Assembly (NCBI GenBank): GCA_965228905.1
Contig: CBDDII010000002.1
Location: 1,185,348-1,249,347, forward strand
DNA from: CALKXV01 sp965228905
GTDB taxonomy: Bacteria; Pseudomonadota; Alphaproteobacteria; Rhodobacterales; Rhodobacteraceae
Length of the DNA: 64,000 bases
Direction: 5' to 3'
Below the pieces are notes generated by a model that was not told where the DNA came from, did not search any database, and worked only from the letters and a program-made list of their open reading frames with translations. Every line of letters starts with the position of its first letter. Position 1 is the first letter of the stretch. Positions 25,242 through 33,769 of this stretch are shown here, piece by piece. The position numbers and the translations under genes are program-made.

Positions 25242-26294
25242 AGCCGGGCCTATCTCGACTGGAACGCCTCGGCCCCTCTGCGTCCCGAAGCCCGCACGGC
25301 GATGGTCGAGGCGTTGGAGCTTGTCGGCAACCCGTCGTCGGTTCACGCCGAGGGGCGGAAGTTGCGCGGATTGGTCGAGCGGGCGCGGGGGCAGGTGGCG
25401 GAACTGGTCGGCTGCAAGCCCTCCGAGGTTGTCTTTACCAGCGGCGCGACCGAGGCCGCTTCGGTCCTGCGCCATATCAAAGCGGGCGTCGTGGTCGAGA
25501 AGACCGCCCATGATTGCCTTTGGGCGCATCACGAAGGGCCGGGTGAGGCGGCCACGGTGCTGGCCATGGGAATCGCGAATTCGGAAACCGGGGTCTTGTC
25601 GCCGCCGCCGTCAAAGGGCGAATACGGCTGGCATTTCGGCGAACTGACCTGCGATTACCTGTTGCTGGACGTGGTTCAGGCCCTTGGGCGCGTGCCGTTC
25701 AGCTTTCACTGGTCGGGGGCGGATCTGGCGATCCTGTCGGCCCACAAGATCGGCGGGCCAAAGGGTGTGGGGGCCTTGATCGTGCGCGAAGGCTTTGATT
25801 TCGAACCGCTTCTTCTGGGGGGCGGGCAAGAGTTGGGGCGCCGGTCGGGGACGGAAAACGCCGCCGGGATCGCCGGGTTCGGAGCGGCGGCGGGGGCCGC
25901 TTTGGCGGAATTGAACGCCGGTGCCTGGGATCGGGTTGCGAAACTTAGAAATATTCTAGAAAACACTCTGGCAGACGCGGAAAAAGAGCTTATTTTCATT
26001 GGAAGCGAGTTTGAGCGTCTGCCGAATACCACGTGTTTTGCCATGCCGGGCTGGAAGGGTGAAACGCAGGTGATGCAGATGGATCTGGCCGGTTATGCGG
26101 TGTCGAGCGGCTCGGCTTGTTCGTCGGGCAAGGTGAAGGTGCCGCGGGTTCTGACGGCCATGGGGCTGGACGAAAAGGCCGCGGAATGCGCGCTTCGGGT
26201 CTCGCTTGGGCCGACAACGACGGAAGACGAGGTGGCGGGCTTCGCCGAAGCCTGGACCGCCGAGATGAAGAAAAGACGCCGCCGCGCGGCGTGA
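25239..26294 (+). CDS. class V cysteine desulfurase (IscS/NifS-like)
   Basis: PLP enzyme removing sulfur from cysteine for Fe-S cluster assembly, 351 aa, somewhat shorter than IscS (about 400). It begins RAYLDWNASAPLRPEA. The PLP lysine is Lys170 in SAHKIGGPKG, and the persulfide cysteine is Cys294 in SSGSACSSGK, the long-loop group I type. It is the first desulfurase of an operon that ends in a second, group II enzyme (sufS). The ATG at 25239 is preferred; the open frame from 25116 would translate the hairpin array. The spacer to sufB is 16 nt. It is probably made with SufB under IscR control. Confidence 0.92.
   Translation: MSRAYLDWNASAPLRPEARTAMVEALELVGNPSSVHAEGRKLRGLVERARGQVAELVGCKPSEVVFTSGATEAASVLRHIKAGVVVEKTAHDCLWAHHEGPGEAATVLAMGIANSETGVLSPPPSKGEYGWHFGELTCDYLLLDVVQALGRVPFSFHWSGADLAILSAHKIGGPKGVGALIVREGFDFEPLLLGGGQELGRRSGTENAAGIAGFGAAAGAALAELNAGAWDRVAKLRNILENTLADAEKELIFIGSEFERLPNTTCFAMPGWKGETQVMQMDLAGYAVSSGSACSSGKVKVPRVLTAMGLDEKAAECALRVSLGPTTTEDEVAGFAEAWTAEMKKRRRRAA
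26276..26292. repeat. 3-nt-loop hairpin at the 3' end of the desulfurase gene
   Basis: ACGCCGC and GCGGCGT form a 7-bp perfect stem with loop CGC. It covers the last codons (poly-Arg-Ala tail) and stops just before the sufB ribosome site. The build matches the hairpins of the two arrays in this operon, though a GC-rich Arg/Ala tail could produce it by chance. Confidence 0.5.
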
Positions 26295-26310
26295 GACTGG
26301 GGGCAAGGAG

Positions 26311-27834
26311 ATGGCAGCGTTGGATACGAATCCTGAAGTGAAAGAGGGCGTCGACCAGGAAACGGTCGATGCCGTGCGCTCGCTCGATACCTACAAGTAC
26401 GGTTGGGAAACCGACATCGAGATGGAGTATGCGCCGAAAGGTCTGACCGAGGACATCGTGCGCCTGATCTCGGAAAAGAACGGTGAGCCGGAGTGGATGA
26501 CCGACTGGCGGCTGGAGGCCTATCGCCGTTGGTTGCAGATGAAGGAACCCGACTGGGCGATGGTGGATTACCCTGAAATCGACTTTCAGGAGCAGTATTA
26601 CTACGCCAAGCCCAAGTCGATGCAGGAAAAGCCGAAGTCGCTGGACGAGGTCGATCCGAAGCTGTTGGAGACCTATGCCAAGCTGGGTATCCCGCTGAAA
26701 GAGCAGATGATTCTGGCCGGGGTCGAGGATGCGGGCAATGCGCCATCCGAGGGCCGCAAAGTGGCTGTGGACGCCGTTTTCGACAGCGTTTCCGTTGGCA
26801 CGACTTTCCAGGCGGAACTGGCCAAGGCCGGGGTGATCTTCTGTTCGATTTCGGAAGCGATCAAGGAACATCCGGAGCTTGTGAAAAAGTACCTTGGCAG
26901 CGTCGTGCCGCAGTCGGACAACTTCTATGCGACGCTGAACAGCGCGGTATTCTCGGACGGGTCCTTTGTCTATGTCCCGCCCGGCGTGCGCTGTCCGATG
27001 GAATTGTCGACCTATTTCCGGATCAATGCCGAGAATACGGGGCAATTCGAACGCACTCTGATCATCGCCGACAAGGGGGCTTATGTTTCCTACCTTGAAG
27101 GCTGCACGGCGCCGCAGCGCGATACCTCGCAGCTTCATGCGGCTGTTGTGGAACTGGTCTTGTTGGAAGATGCCGAGATCAAGTATTCGACCGTGCAGAA
27201 CTGGTTCCCCGGCGACGAGAACGGCAAGGGCGGGATCTATAACTTTGTGACCAAGCGGGCCGACTGCCGGGGCGACCGTTCCAAGGTGATGTGGACGCAG
27301 GTGGAAACCGGATCGGCGGTCACCTGGAAGTATCCGTCCTGCATCCTGCGCGGCGACGACAGCCAGGGCGAGTTCTATTCCATCGCCATTGCCAACAACT
27401 ATCAGCAGGCCGATACCGGCACGAAGATGGTGCATCTGGGCAAAAACACCAAAAGCCGGATCGTGTCGAAGGGGATCAGCGCAGGGCGCGCGCAGAACAC
27501 CTATCGCGGGCTGGTGTCGATGCACCAGAAGGCAAAGGATTCAAGGAATTACACCCAATGTGACAGCCTGTTGATCGGCGACAAATGCGGGGCGCATACG
27601 GTGCCTTACATCGAGGTGAAGAACAACTCTTCGCGGGTGGAGCACGAGGCGACGACATCCAAGGTGGACGACGACCAGTTGTTCTATTGCCGCCAGCGCG
27701 GCATGGACGAGGAAGAGGCGGTGGCCCTTGTCGTCAACGGGTTCTGCAAGGAGGTCTTGCAGGCCCTGCCGATGGAATTTGCCATGGAAGCGCAGCAGTT
27801 GGTGGCGATTTCGCTTGAGGGGAGCGTGGGCTGA
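26311..27834 (+). CDS. sufB: Fe-S cluster assembly scaffold protein SufB
   Basis: Scaffold subunit of the SufBCD complex, 507 aa, on which clusters are built. It begins with the conserved YKYGWETDIEMEYAPKGL region. The beta-helix core shows FSDGSFVYVPPGVRCPMEL, YLEGCTAPQRD, KNTKSRIVSKGIS and the C-terminal RGMDEEEAVALVVNGFC segment that contacts SufC. A strong AAGGAG ribosome site lies directly before the ATG. It is followed by the second hairpin array rather than directly by sufC. Confidence 0.98.
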   Translation: MAALDTNPEVKEGVDQETVDAVRSLDTYKYGWETDIEMEYAPKGLTEDIVRLISEKNGEPEWMTDWRLEAYRRWLQMKEPDWAMVDYPEIDFQEQYYYAKPKSMQEKPKSLDEVDPKLLETYAKLGIPLKEQMILAGVEDAGNAPSEGRKVAVDAVFDSVSVGTTFQAELAKAGVIFCSISEAIKEHPELVKKYLGSVVPQSDNFYATLNSAVFSDGSFVYVPPGVRCPMELSTYFRINAENTGQFERTLIIADKGAYVSYLEGCTAPQRDTSQLHAAVVELVLLEDAEIKYSTVQNWFPGDENGKGGIYNFVTKRADCRGDRSKVMWTQVETGSAVTWKYPSCILRGDDSQGEFYSIAIANNYQQADTGTKMVHLGKNTKSRIVSKGISAGRAQNTYRGLVSMHQKAKDSRNYTQCDSLLIGDKCGAHTVPYIEVKNNSSRVEHEATTSKVDDDQLFYCRQRGMDEEEAVALVVNGFCKEVLQALPMEFAMEAQQLVAISLEGSVG

Positions 27835-27848
27835 TGTTCTTCGCCAAG

Positions 27849-27961
27849 GCGAAGTCCGACGCGGACTTCGCGTTGTTTTCCGTCGCGGAAAACACCTCTC
27901 CCAAGTCCGTGATGTTGGAAAATGCGACATTTTCGGACGCGAAGTCCGCGTCGGACTTCGC
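27849..27961 (+). repeat. second hairpin array, downstream of sufB
   Basis: Four hairpins with 3-nt loops: 27849-27871 (10-bp stem, loop ACG), 27874-27894 (9 bp, loop TCG), 27918-27934 (7 bp, loop CGA) and 27939-27961 (10 bp, loop CGT). The last unit is the exact reverse complement of the first over 23 nt. The core of the first is identical to hairpin 1 of the iscR spacer array. A weaker CCAA/TTGG remnant lies between units two and three. The rest of the 338-bp spacer to the next gene (27962-28172) shows no recognised element. Confidence 0.88.
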
Positions 27962-28172
27962 ATGGCGAAGCATTTTCTGATGGTCTGTGCCCTTCAATTC
28001 AATGCTGGCCGGTCTGAGTGGTTCGAAGCCTTGGCGGATCGCAGTCGCAAGGGAGACGCATGGATGTCCCTCAATTCCGTCAACAATCGCGGCGATTTCT
28101 CCGCATCATTGCCCTTTTTTTACCATCTTCGCCTGTCACTGCTGCCTCCAAACAGATCTTTGGATGAGCAGA

Positions 28173-28739
28173 ATGGCAAGATCGAAGAAGCTGGATCAGC
28201 GCGACGGGTTCGAGGACCGGTTGAAGCGGATCAAGAAGGGTGGCGCGAACACCATGGGCGAGATCCAGGTGGGCCCGCGCGAAGAAATACGGGCCGGATC
28301 GAAATCCAAGCCCGCCAATACCGTGCGCGTCAAACGCAAGAAACAAAAGAAGAAAGAGGTCGGGCGCGGCTCGACCATGTCCTTGATGTTCATGGCGTTT
28401 CTGTTCGGCGGCTTGTCGATGTTCGTCGGCCAGGTCGCCAATTTCCACTTTTTCCAGGAAGGCGGCTTTGTGCCGATCGACCTGAGCGGAACGCCGGTCG
28501 AACAATATCTGCCTTTCGCGCATCTGGCGATCGGGGGCGTTCTGGCGCTGATGTTCTGCTGGACGTTCCATCTGACCAGCATCCTGCGCCTGGCCGCCGC
28601 GGCCGCCGGGGTGTTCCTGGTCTTCGAGTATCACGCCGAGATGGTGCAACAGGCACCGGGGGTCTATTCGAAGTTCTTTTCGAAGCCCTACGTGAAAGAA
28701 ATTCGCCAGTCCGCCAAGGCCGACAACGCCGCGGCCTGA
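28173..28739 (+). CDS. membrane protein of unknown function inside the suf operon
   Basis: A 188-aa protein between sufB and sufC. The N-terminal 65 residues are very basic (RLKRIKKGG, VRVKRKKQKKKE) and likely cytoplasmic. They are followed by a helix near residues 70-92 (STMSLMFMAFLFGGLSMFVG), a short loop, and two more hydrophobic stretches in the region of residues 115-155. The tail is soluble. The ATG at 28173 has a GGA site 8 nt upstream; an ATG at 28164 is in frame. No known domain is recognised. It sits in the suf operon and faces the same way, so it may serve Fe-S metabolism at the membrane or may be a passenger. Confidence 0.75.
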   Translation: MARSKKLDQRDGFEDRLKRIKKGGANTMGEIQVGPREEIRAGSKSKPANTVRVKRKKQKKKEVGRGSTMSLMFMAFLFGGLSMFVGQVANFHFFQEGGFVPIDLSGTPVEQYLPFAHLAIGGVLALMFCWTFHLTSILRLAAAAAGVFLVFEYHAEMVQQAPGVYSKFFSKPYVKEIRQSAKADNAAA

Positions 28740-28770
28740 CGACAAGCCACAATCGAAAAATCAATGCGGG

Positions 28771-28812
28771 TGCCGCCCTTTCGGGCGGTGCCCCTTGCCG
28801 TGTTTCAAGGGG
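28771..28812 (+). promoter_or_regulatory. two hairpins in the sufC leader, the second holding its ribosome site
   Basis: CCGCCC-TTTC-GGGCGG (28773-28788, extendable by wobble pairs) is followed at once by CCCCTTG (28791-28797) pairing with CAAGGGG (28806-28812) over an 8-nt loop. The AAGGGG Shine-Dalgarno of sufC (28807-28812) is the 3' arm of the second stem. This mirrors the arrangement before the desulfurase gene. Confidence 0.6.
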
Positions 28813-28818
28813 ATAAAA

Positions 28819-29574
28819 ATGCTGAAAATCAACAACCTCCACGTCAAACTTGAGGAAGAAGAAAAGCAGATTCTGAAGGGTGTGGACCTTGAGGTGCCTG
28901 CCGGTGCCGTCCATGCGATCATGGGGCCGAACGGGTCGGGCAAATCCACGCTTTCCTATGTTCTGTCGGGCCGCGACGGCTATGAAGTGACGGACGGGGC
29001 GGCCACGCTGGAAGGCGCGGACATCCTTGACCTGGAGCCGGAGGAGCGCGCCGCTGCCGGTCTTTTCCTAGCGTTCCAGTATCCGGTGGAAATCCCCGGT
29101 GTCGGCAACATGACCTTTCTGCGCACGGCGCTGAACGCTCAGAAAAAGGCGCGGGGCGAGGAAGAGGTCAGCGCGGCCGATTTCCTGAAGCTGATCCGCG
29201 AGAAGGCGAAAGCGCTAAAGATCGACGCCGAGATGCTGAAGCGCCCCGTCAACGTCGGGTTCTCGGGCGGCGAGAAGAAGCGGAACGAAATTCTTCAGAT
29301 GGCGGTGCTTGAGCCGAAGATGTGTATTCTGGACGAAACGGATTCCGGGCTGGACGTGGACGCGATGCGGCTGGTGTCGGACGGTGTGAACGCCCTGCGC
29401 GATGCCGGGCGGTCGTTCCTGGTTATCACGCATTATCAACGGCTTCTGGATCATATCCAACCCGATGTCGTGCATATCATGGCCGAGGGCCGGATCGTGA
29501 AATCGGGTGGGCCTGACCTGGCGCTTGAGGTCGAGAACAACGGTTACGCCGATATTCTGGCGGAGTTGGCCTGA
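28819..29574 (+). CDS. sufC: Fe-S cluster assembly ATPase SufC
   Basis: ABC-type ATPase of the cytoplasmic SufBCD complex, 251 aa. Walker A is GPNGSGKST, the signature FSGGEKKRNE is the SufC form, Walker B is CILDETDSGLD, and the H-switch lies in FLVITHYQRLL. The ATG at 28819 follows AAGGGG. The gene overlaps sufD by one base (TGATG), so the two are translationally coupled. ATP hydrolysis drives rearrangement of SufB and SufD during cluster assembly. Confidence 0.98.
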   Translation: MLKINNLHVKLEEEEKQILKGVDLEVPAGAVHAIMGPNGSGKSTLSYVLSGRDGYEVTDGAATLEGADILDLEPEERAAAGLFLAFQYPVEIPGVGNMTFLRTALNAQKKARGEEEVSAADFLKLIREKAKALKIDAEMLKRPVNVGFSGGEKKRNEILQMAVLEPKMCILDETDSGLDVDAMRLVSDGVNALRDAGRSFLVITHYQRLLDHIQPDVVHIMAEGRIVKSGGPDLALEVENNGYADILAELA

Positions 29575-30860
29575 TGGGTGTTGCGGTGGCAAAATCCGAT
29601 GCGTTGAGCGAGCGGCTGGCCGGGCTGACGCTGCCCGAAGGTGGTGGATGGGCCAAGGCGGCGCGGGCGGATGCGCTGGCGCGGCTGACGGCCATGGGCC
29701 TGCCGGGGCGGCGCGATGAATACTGGCGCTTCACGCGGCCTGATGACCTGAACCAGCCCGATGCGCCCGAGGCGGCTGTCTTCCAGTCTGGCGAGGCACC
29801 GATCTTTGACGGCATCGACCGGTTGAAGGTGGTCTTCCGCGACGGGGTTTTCGATGCTGAAGCCTCGGACGATCTGACCGGCGAGGGGATCGAGATCGAG
29901 CGGCTGGAAACCGCGATGGCGCAGGACATTCACTGGGCCAAGGACATCTATGGCGTGCTTGAGACGCGGGGGCAGACCCCGGTCAAGCGGCCCTTCGCGG
30001 CGCTGAATACGGCTTTTGCAACCGACGGAATCGTGATCCGGGTCACCGGCAAGGCGACGCGCCCAGTCAGTTTCATGTACCTGCATGAGGATCCGAAAAG
30101 CGATGCCATCCTGCATTTCATCGTGAAGGTGGAAGAGGGGGCCGAGGTGACGGTGCTGGAGAACGGTCCGGCGGCGGCGCGGTTCAACAAGTGCATGGAG
30201 GTCGAAGTGGCCGATGGCGGCAGCTTTCACCATGTCCGCGCCCAGGGGCGCGACCACGAACGTCGCGCGGTCACCCACATCTTTGCCCGGCTGGGCGAGG
30301 AAAGCGTGTTCAAGTCCTTCACCCTGACCGCCAACGGGATGCTCACCCGGAACGAAGCGTTCATCGAATTGACCGGCGACAATGCCACCGCCCATATCGC
30401 GGGGGCGGCCGTCGGTGACGGCGATTTCCACCATGACGACACGGTTTTCGTCACCCATGACGCGGTGAATTGCGAAAGTCGGCAGGTGTTCAAGAAGGTT
30501 CTGCGCAACGGGGCCGTGGGTGCCTTCCAGGGCAAGATCCTTGTAAAGGAAGGCGCGCAGAAGACCGACGGGTATCAGATCAGCCAGTCGCTTTTGCTGG
30601 ATGACGATGCGCAGTTCCTGGCCAAGCCCGAGCTGGAAATCTATGCCGACGACGTGGCCTGTTCCCATGGGTCGACCTCGGGAGCGATCGACGAAGAGGC
30701 GTTGTTCTATCTGCGCTCGCGCGGGGTGAGCGAACCCGAGGCGCAGGATCTTCTGGTGCTGGCCTTCCTGGCCGAGGCCATCGAAGAGATCGACAGCGAA
30801 GAGATCGCCGCCGACATCCTTGGTCGCCTGGAAGAATGGCTGGTGCGCCGGCGCAAATGA
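29574..30860 (+). CDS. sufD: Fe-S cluster assembly protein SufD
   Basis: Partner of SufB in the SufBC2D scaffold complex, 428 aa. Characteristic segments are GLPGRRDEYWRFTRPDDL, the beta-helix stretch with RNEAFIELTGDNATAH, and the C-terminal ACSHGSTSGAIDEEALFYLRS, which carries the histidine used in cluster formation. It ends in the SufC-contacting helix. The start overlaps sufC by one base, and the stop overlaps the next start as ATGA. Assignment firm. Confidence 0.97.
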   Translation: MGVAVAKSDALSERLAGLTLPEGGGWAKAARADALARLTAMGLPGRRDEYWRFTRPDDLNQPDAPEAAVFQSGEAPIFDGIDRLKVVFRDGVFDAEASDDLTGEGIEIERLETAMAQDIHWAKDIYGVLETRGQTPVKRPFAALNTAFATDGIVIRVTGKATRPVSFMYLHEDPKSDAILHFIVKVEEGAEVTVLENGPAAARFNKCMEVEVADGGSFHHVRAQGRDHERRAVTHIFARLGEESVFKSFTLTANGMLTRNEAFIELTGDNATAHIAGAAVGDGDFHHDDTVFVTHDAVNCESRQVFKKVLRNGAVGAFQGKILVKEGAQKTDGYQISQSLLLDDDAQFLAKPELEIYADDVACSHGSTSGAIDEEALFYLRSRGVSEPEAQDLLVLAFLAEAIEEIDSEEIAADILGRLEEWLVRRRK

Positions 30861-31351
30861 GCGTCGTTCTGGATATCCTGCGCACCTATCGTGCCCCGCG
30901 CGAGGTGCAGGCTCGTCGGATCGAGGGTGGCCCGCGCGAGGATCGCGCCCTGGCTATCCTTCTGGCGGCCTGTGGGGTGATCTTCGTCGCGCAATGGCCG
31001 CGTTTCGCACGCGAGGCGTTTCTCGATTCGTCCGTTTCCCTGGAAGCGCGGATGGCGGGGGGGCTTTTCGGCTGGATCCTGGTGATGCCGCTGGTGTTTT
31101 ATGCCTTGTCGCTGGTTCTGACGATTGTCATGCGGGCCACTGGCACACCGGTGCCGGGCCATGCCTGCCGGATGGCGCTGTTCTGGGCGCTTCTGGCGTC
31201 GACGCCCTTGTGGCTGTTTGCGGGTCTTCTGGGCGGTTTCGCGCCGGGGCCGGGCTTCGGGCTGGTCAGCCTTGCAGCCTTGATCGCTGTGGTTGTCTTT
31301 GCCGGTGCAGGGATTATGACGGCGCGGGCAGGAACCGTGAGGCAGGCGTGA
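30857..31351 (+). CDS. YIP1-like polytopic membrane protein 1
   Basis: A 164-aa inner-membrane protein with about four hydrophobic segments (near residues 30-48, 68-92, 105-125 and 130-155) after a short basic N-terminus (LRTYRAPREVQARRIEGG). The overall pattern fits the YIP1 domain superfamily. Its ATG overlaps the sufD stop, and its TGA overlaps the GTG of the next gene, so all are translated as one unit. Such genes recur in alphaproteobacterial suf operons, but no role in cluster assembly is established. Confidence 0.8.
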   Translation: MSVVLDILRTYRAPREVQARRIEGGPREDRALAILLAACGVIFVAQWPRFAREAFLDSSVSLEARMAGGLFGWILVMPLVFYALSLVLTIVMRATGTPVPGHACRMALFWALLASTPLWLFAGLLGGFAPGPGFGLVSLAALIAVVVFAGAGIMTARAGTVRQA

Positions 31352-31924
31352 CACTTTGGAGCCAATTGATCGACGTGGCGCGCCGGATGGTGCGCGAGCC
31401 GCAGAAGGCGGCGGATGACCTGTTGCAGTTGAACCTGCCGCGCGACGTTCTGGTGACGGGGTTCATCGCCGTGATGGCGATTTCGGTGATCGTGACCGAG
31501 CCGATGCTGGCGGTAGCCGCGACAGTGTTCGAAGGCGATCCGCTGCCGCCACTGGTGCGGGCCATCGGATCGATCCTTGGCGGTTTCGCCTTTGTCTGGC
31601 TTTTGTGGAAGATGGGGGCGTTCCTTGGTGGCAAGGGCGGCTTCGATCAGGTCTTTGCCATCTTCGTGGTGCTGGAAGGCATCTTTGTTGCGGGGATCAC
31701 GGTCTTGCTGGTTTTCATGGCGCTGATCCCCGCGGTGGCCGGTCTGGCCGGGCTTGGCTTCGTGATCTTCTGGATCTGGATGTTTTCCAATGCGCTGACC
31801 CGTGTGCATGAGTTTCGCTCGGCCTGGAAGGCATTGGGGATCGTCGTGGTGTCGTGGATCGTCATGAATTACCTCGGTGCGCTTGTGATGGACCTTTTGT
31901 CGGGGATGGTGGGAGGATCGTCCA

Positions 31925-31932
<8 letters not shown>
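31348..31932 (+). CDS. YIP1 family membrane protein 2
   Basis: A 194-aa polytopic membrane protein starting at a GTG (31348) that overlaps the previous stop as GTGA; no better start exists. The N-terminus LIDVARRMVREPQKAADDLL is the classic YIP1 entry (xxxPxxxA), followed by five hydrophobic helices including FGGFAFVWLLWKMGAFLGG-type glycine-rich segments. It overlaps sufS by 8 bp. It probably pairs with the preceding YIP1-like protein. The function is unknown; being fully embedded between sufD and sufS argues for co-regulation by iron status. Confidence 0.83.
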
Positions 31933-33145
<1,213 letters not shown>

Positions 33146-33157
33146 GGCCCGGATGCC

Positions 33158-33277
33158 TTAGGGCTTGCCAACGATGGCAATGACCTTGTCGAGGGTTTCC
33201 TTGTATTCGGTGTTGTGACTGAAGTGGCGCAGGGCGTCACGAATGCGCAGCCAGTCGTCGCGTGTCAGGTGTTCCAT
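33158..33277 (-). CDS. possible 39-aa protein
   Basis: A 39-residue frame, MEHLTRDDWLRIRDALRHFS followed by a basic/acidic helical stretch and VIAIVGKP. It has a protein-like composition and a predicted helical shape, but no clear ribosome binding site. The frame stays open upstream without an ATG. It lies in the 226-bp gap between sufS and the response regulator gene, convergent to sufS; the rest of that gap shows nothing recognisable. Confidence 0.45.
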   Translation of the reverse strand: MEHLTRDDWLRIRDALRHFSHNTEYKETLDKVIAIVGKP

Positions 33278-33371
33278 ACTCTCATAGCCCAAAAGGCCCC
33301 CGGTGGGGGTATGGCCGAGAGTGGTTAAACTTGCGTTTCGCGGTGATTGCCGGTCGCCGGAGCAGCGGCGG

Positions 33372-33767
33372 TCAGTTGGCCAGAAGCTCTTGTATTGCCG
33401 TCACGAAGGCGGAGTGCAGACAGGGTTTGTGGCAAATCTTGGCGGCCGGGAACCGCGCCCGCAGCATGTCGATTTCCGCATGGCCCGAGTGAAAGACGAT
33501 CGGTGTGTTGTCCTTGACCAGTTTCTGCGCCAGTTCCTCGGCATTTCCGTCGGGCAGGCGCAAATCCAGTATCGCGGCGTCATAGCTTTCGGATTTCAGC
33601 GCGTCATAGGCTTCGGCCAATGTCAGGGCGTGGTCGACGCAATTCGCGCCCGCCTCCAACAGTTTGTCTATGATGGCCATCGCGATGAAGGCCTCGTCTT
33701 CGACAAGCAGCACCCGGACATCGGACAGGGGGGCGGCGGCATCGCTCATTGTCATGTCGGATGGCAT
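33372..33767 (-). CDS. single-domain response regulator
   Basis: A 131-aa receiver domain with no output domain. VRVLLVEDEAF gives the acidic pocket, AAILDLRLPDG the phosphoacceptor (Asp68 from this start) and IVFHSGH plus KICHKPC the Ser and Lys switch residues. It is 2 nt downstream of the HWE kinase gene on the same strand, so it is almost certainly its partner. Receiver-only proteins next to HWE kinases often act as phosphate sinks or feed the general stress (PhyR) or chemotaxis-like networks. Internal ATGs at 33755 and 33749 are alternative starts. Confidence 0.92.
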   Translation of the reverse strand: MPSDMTMSDAAAPLSDVRVLLVEDEAFIAMAIIDKLLEAGANCVDHALTLAEAYDALKSESYDAAILDLRLPDGNAEELAQKLVKDNTPIVFHSGHAEIDMLRARFPAAKICHKPCLHSAFVTAIQELLAN

Positions 33768-33769
33768 GG

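Noticed and set aside
28082..28121. T-run (CCCTTTTTTT) in the spacer before the suf membrane protein gene as a terminator
   Set aside because: No stable stem directly precedes the T-run, and the downstream genes belong to the same operon.
33301..33345. Stretch resembling the 5' half of a Ser/Leu tRNA (GGGGGTATGGCCGAGAGTGG)
   Set aside because: No matching acceptor strand, anticodon stem or T-arm (GTTCGAxTC) follows, so it cannot fold as a tRNA.
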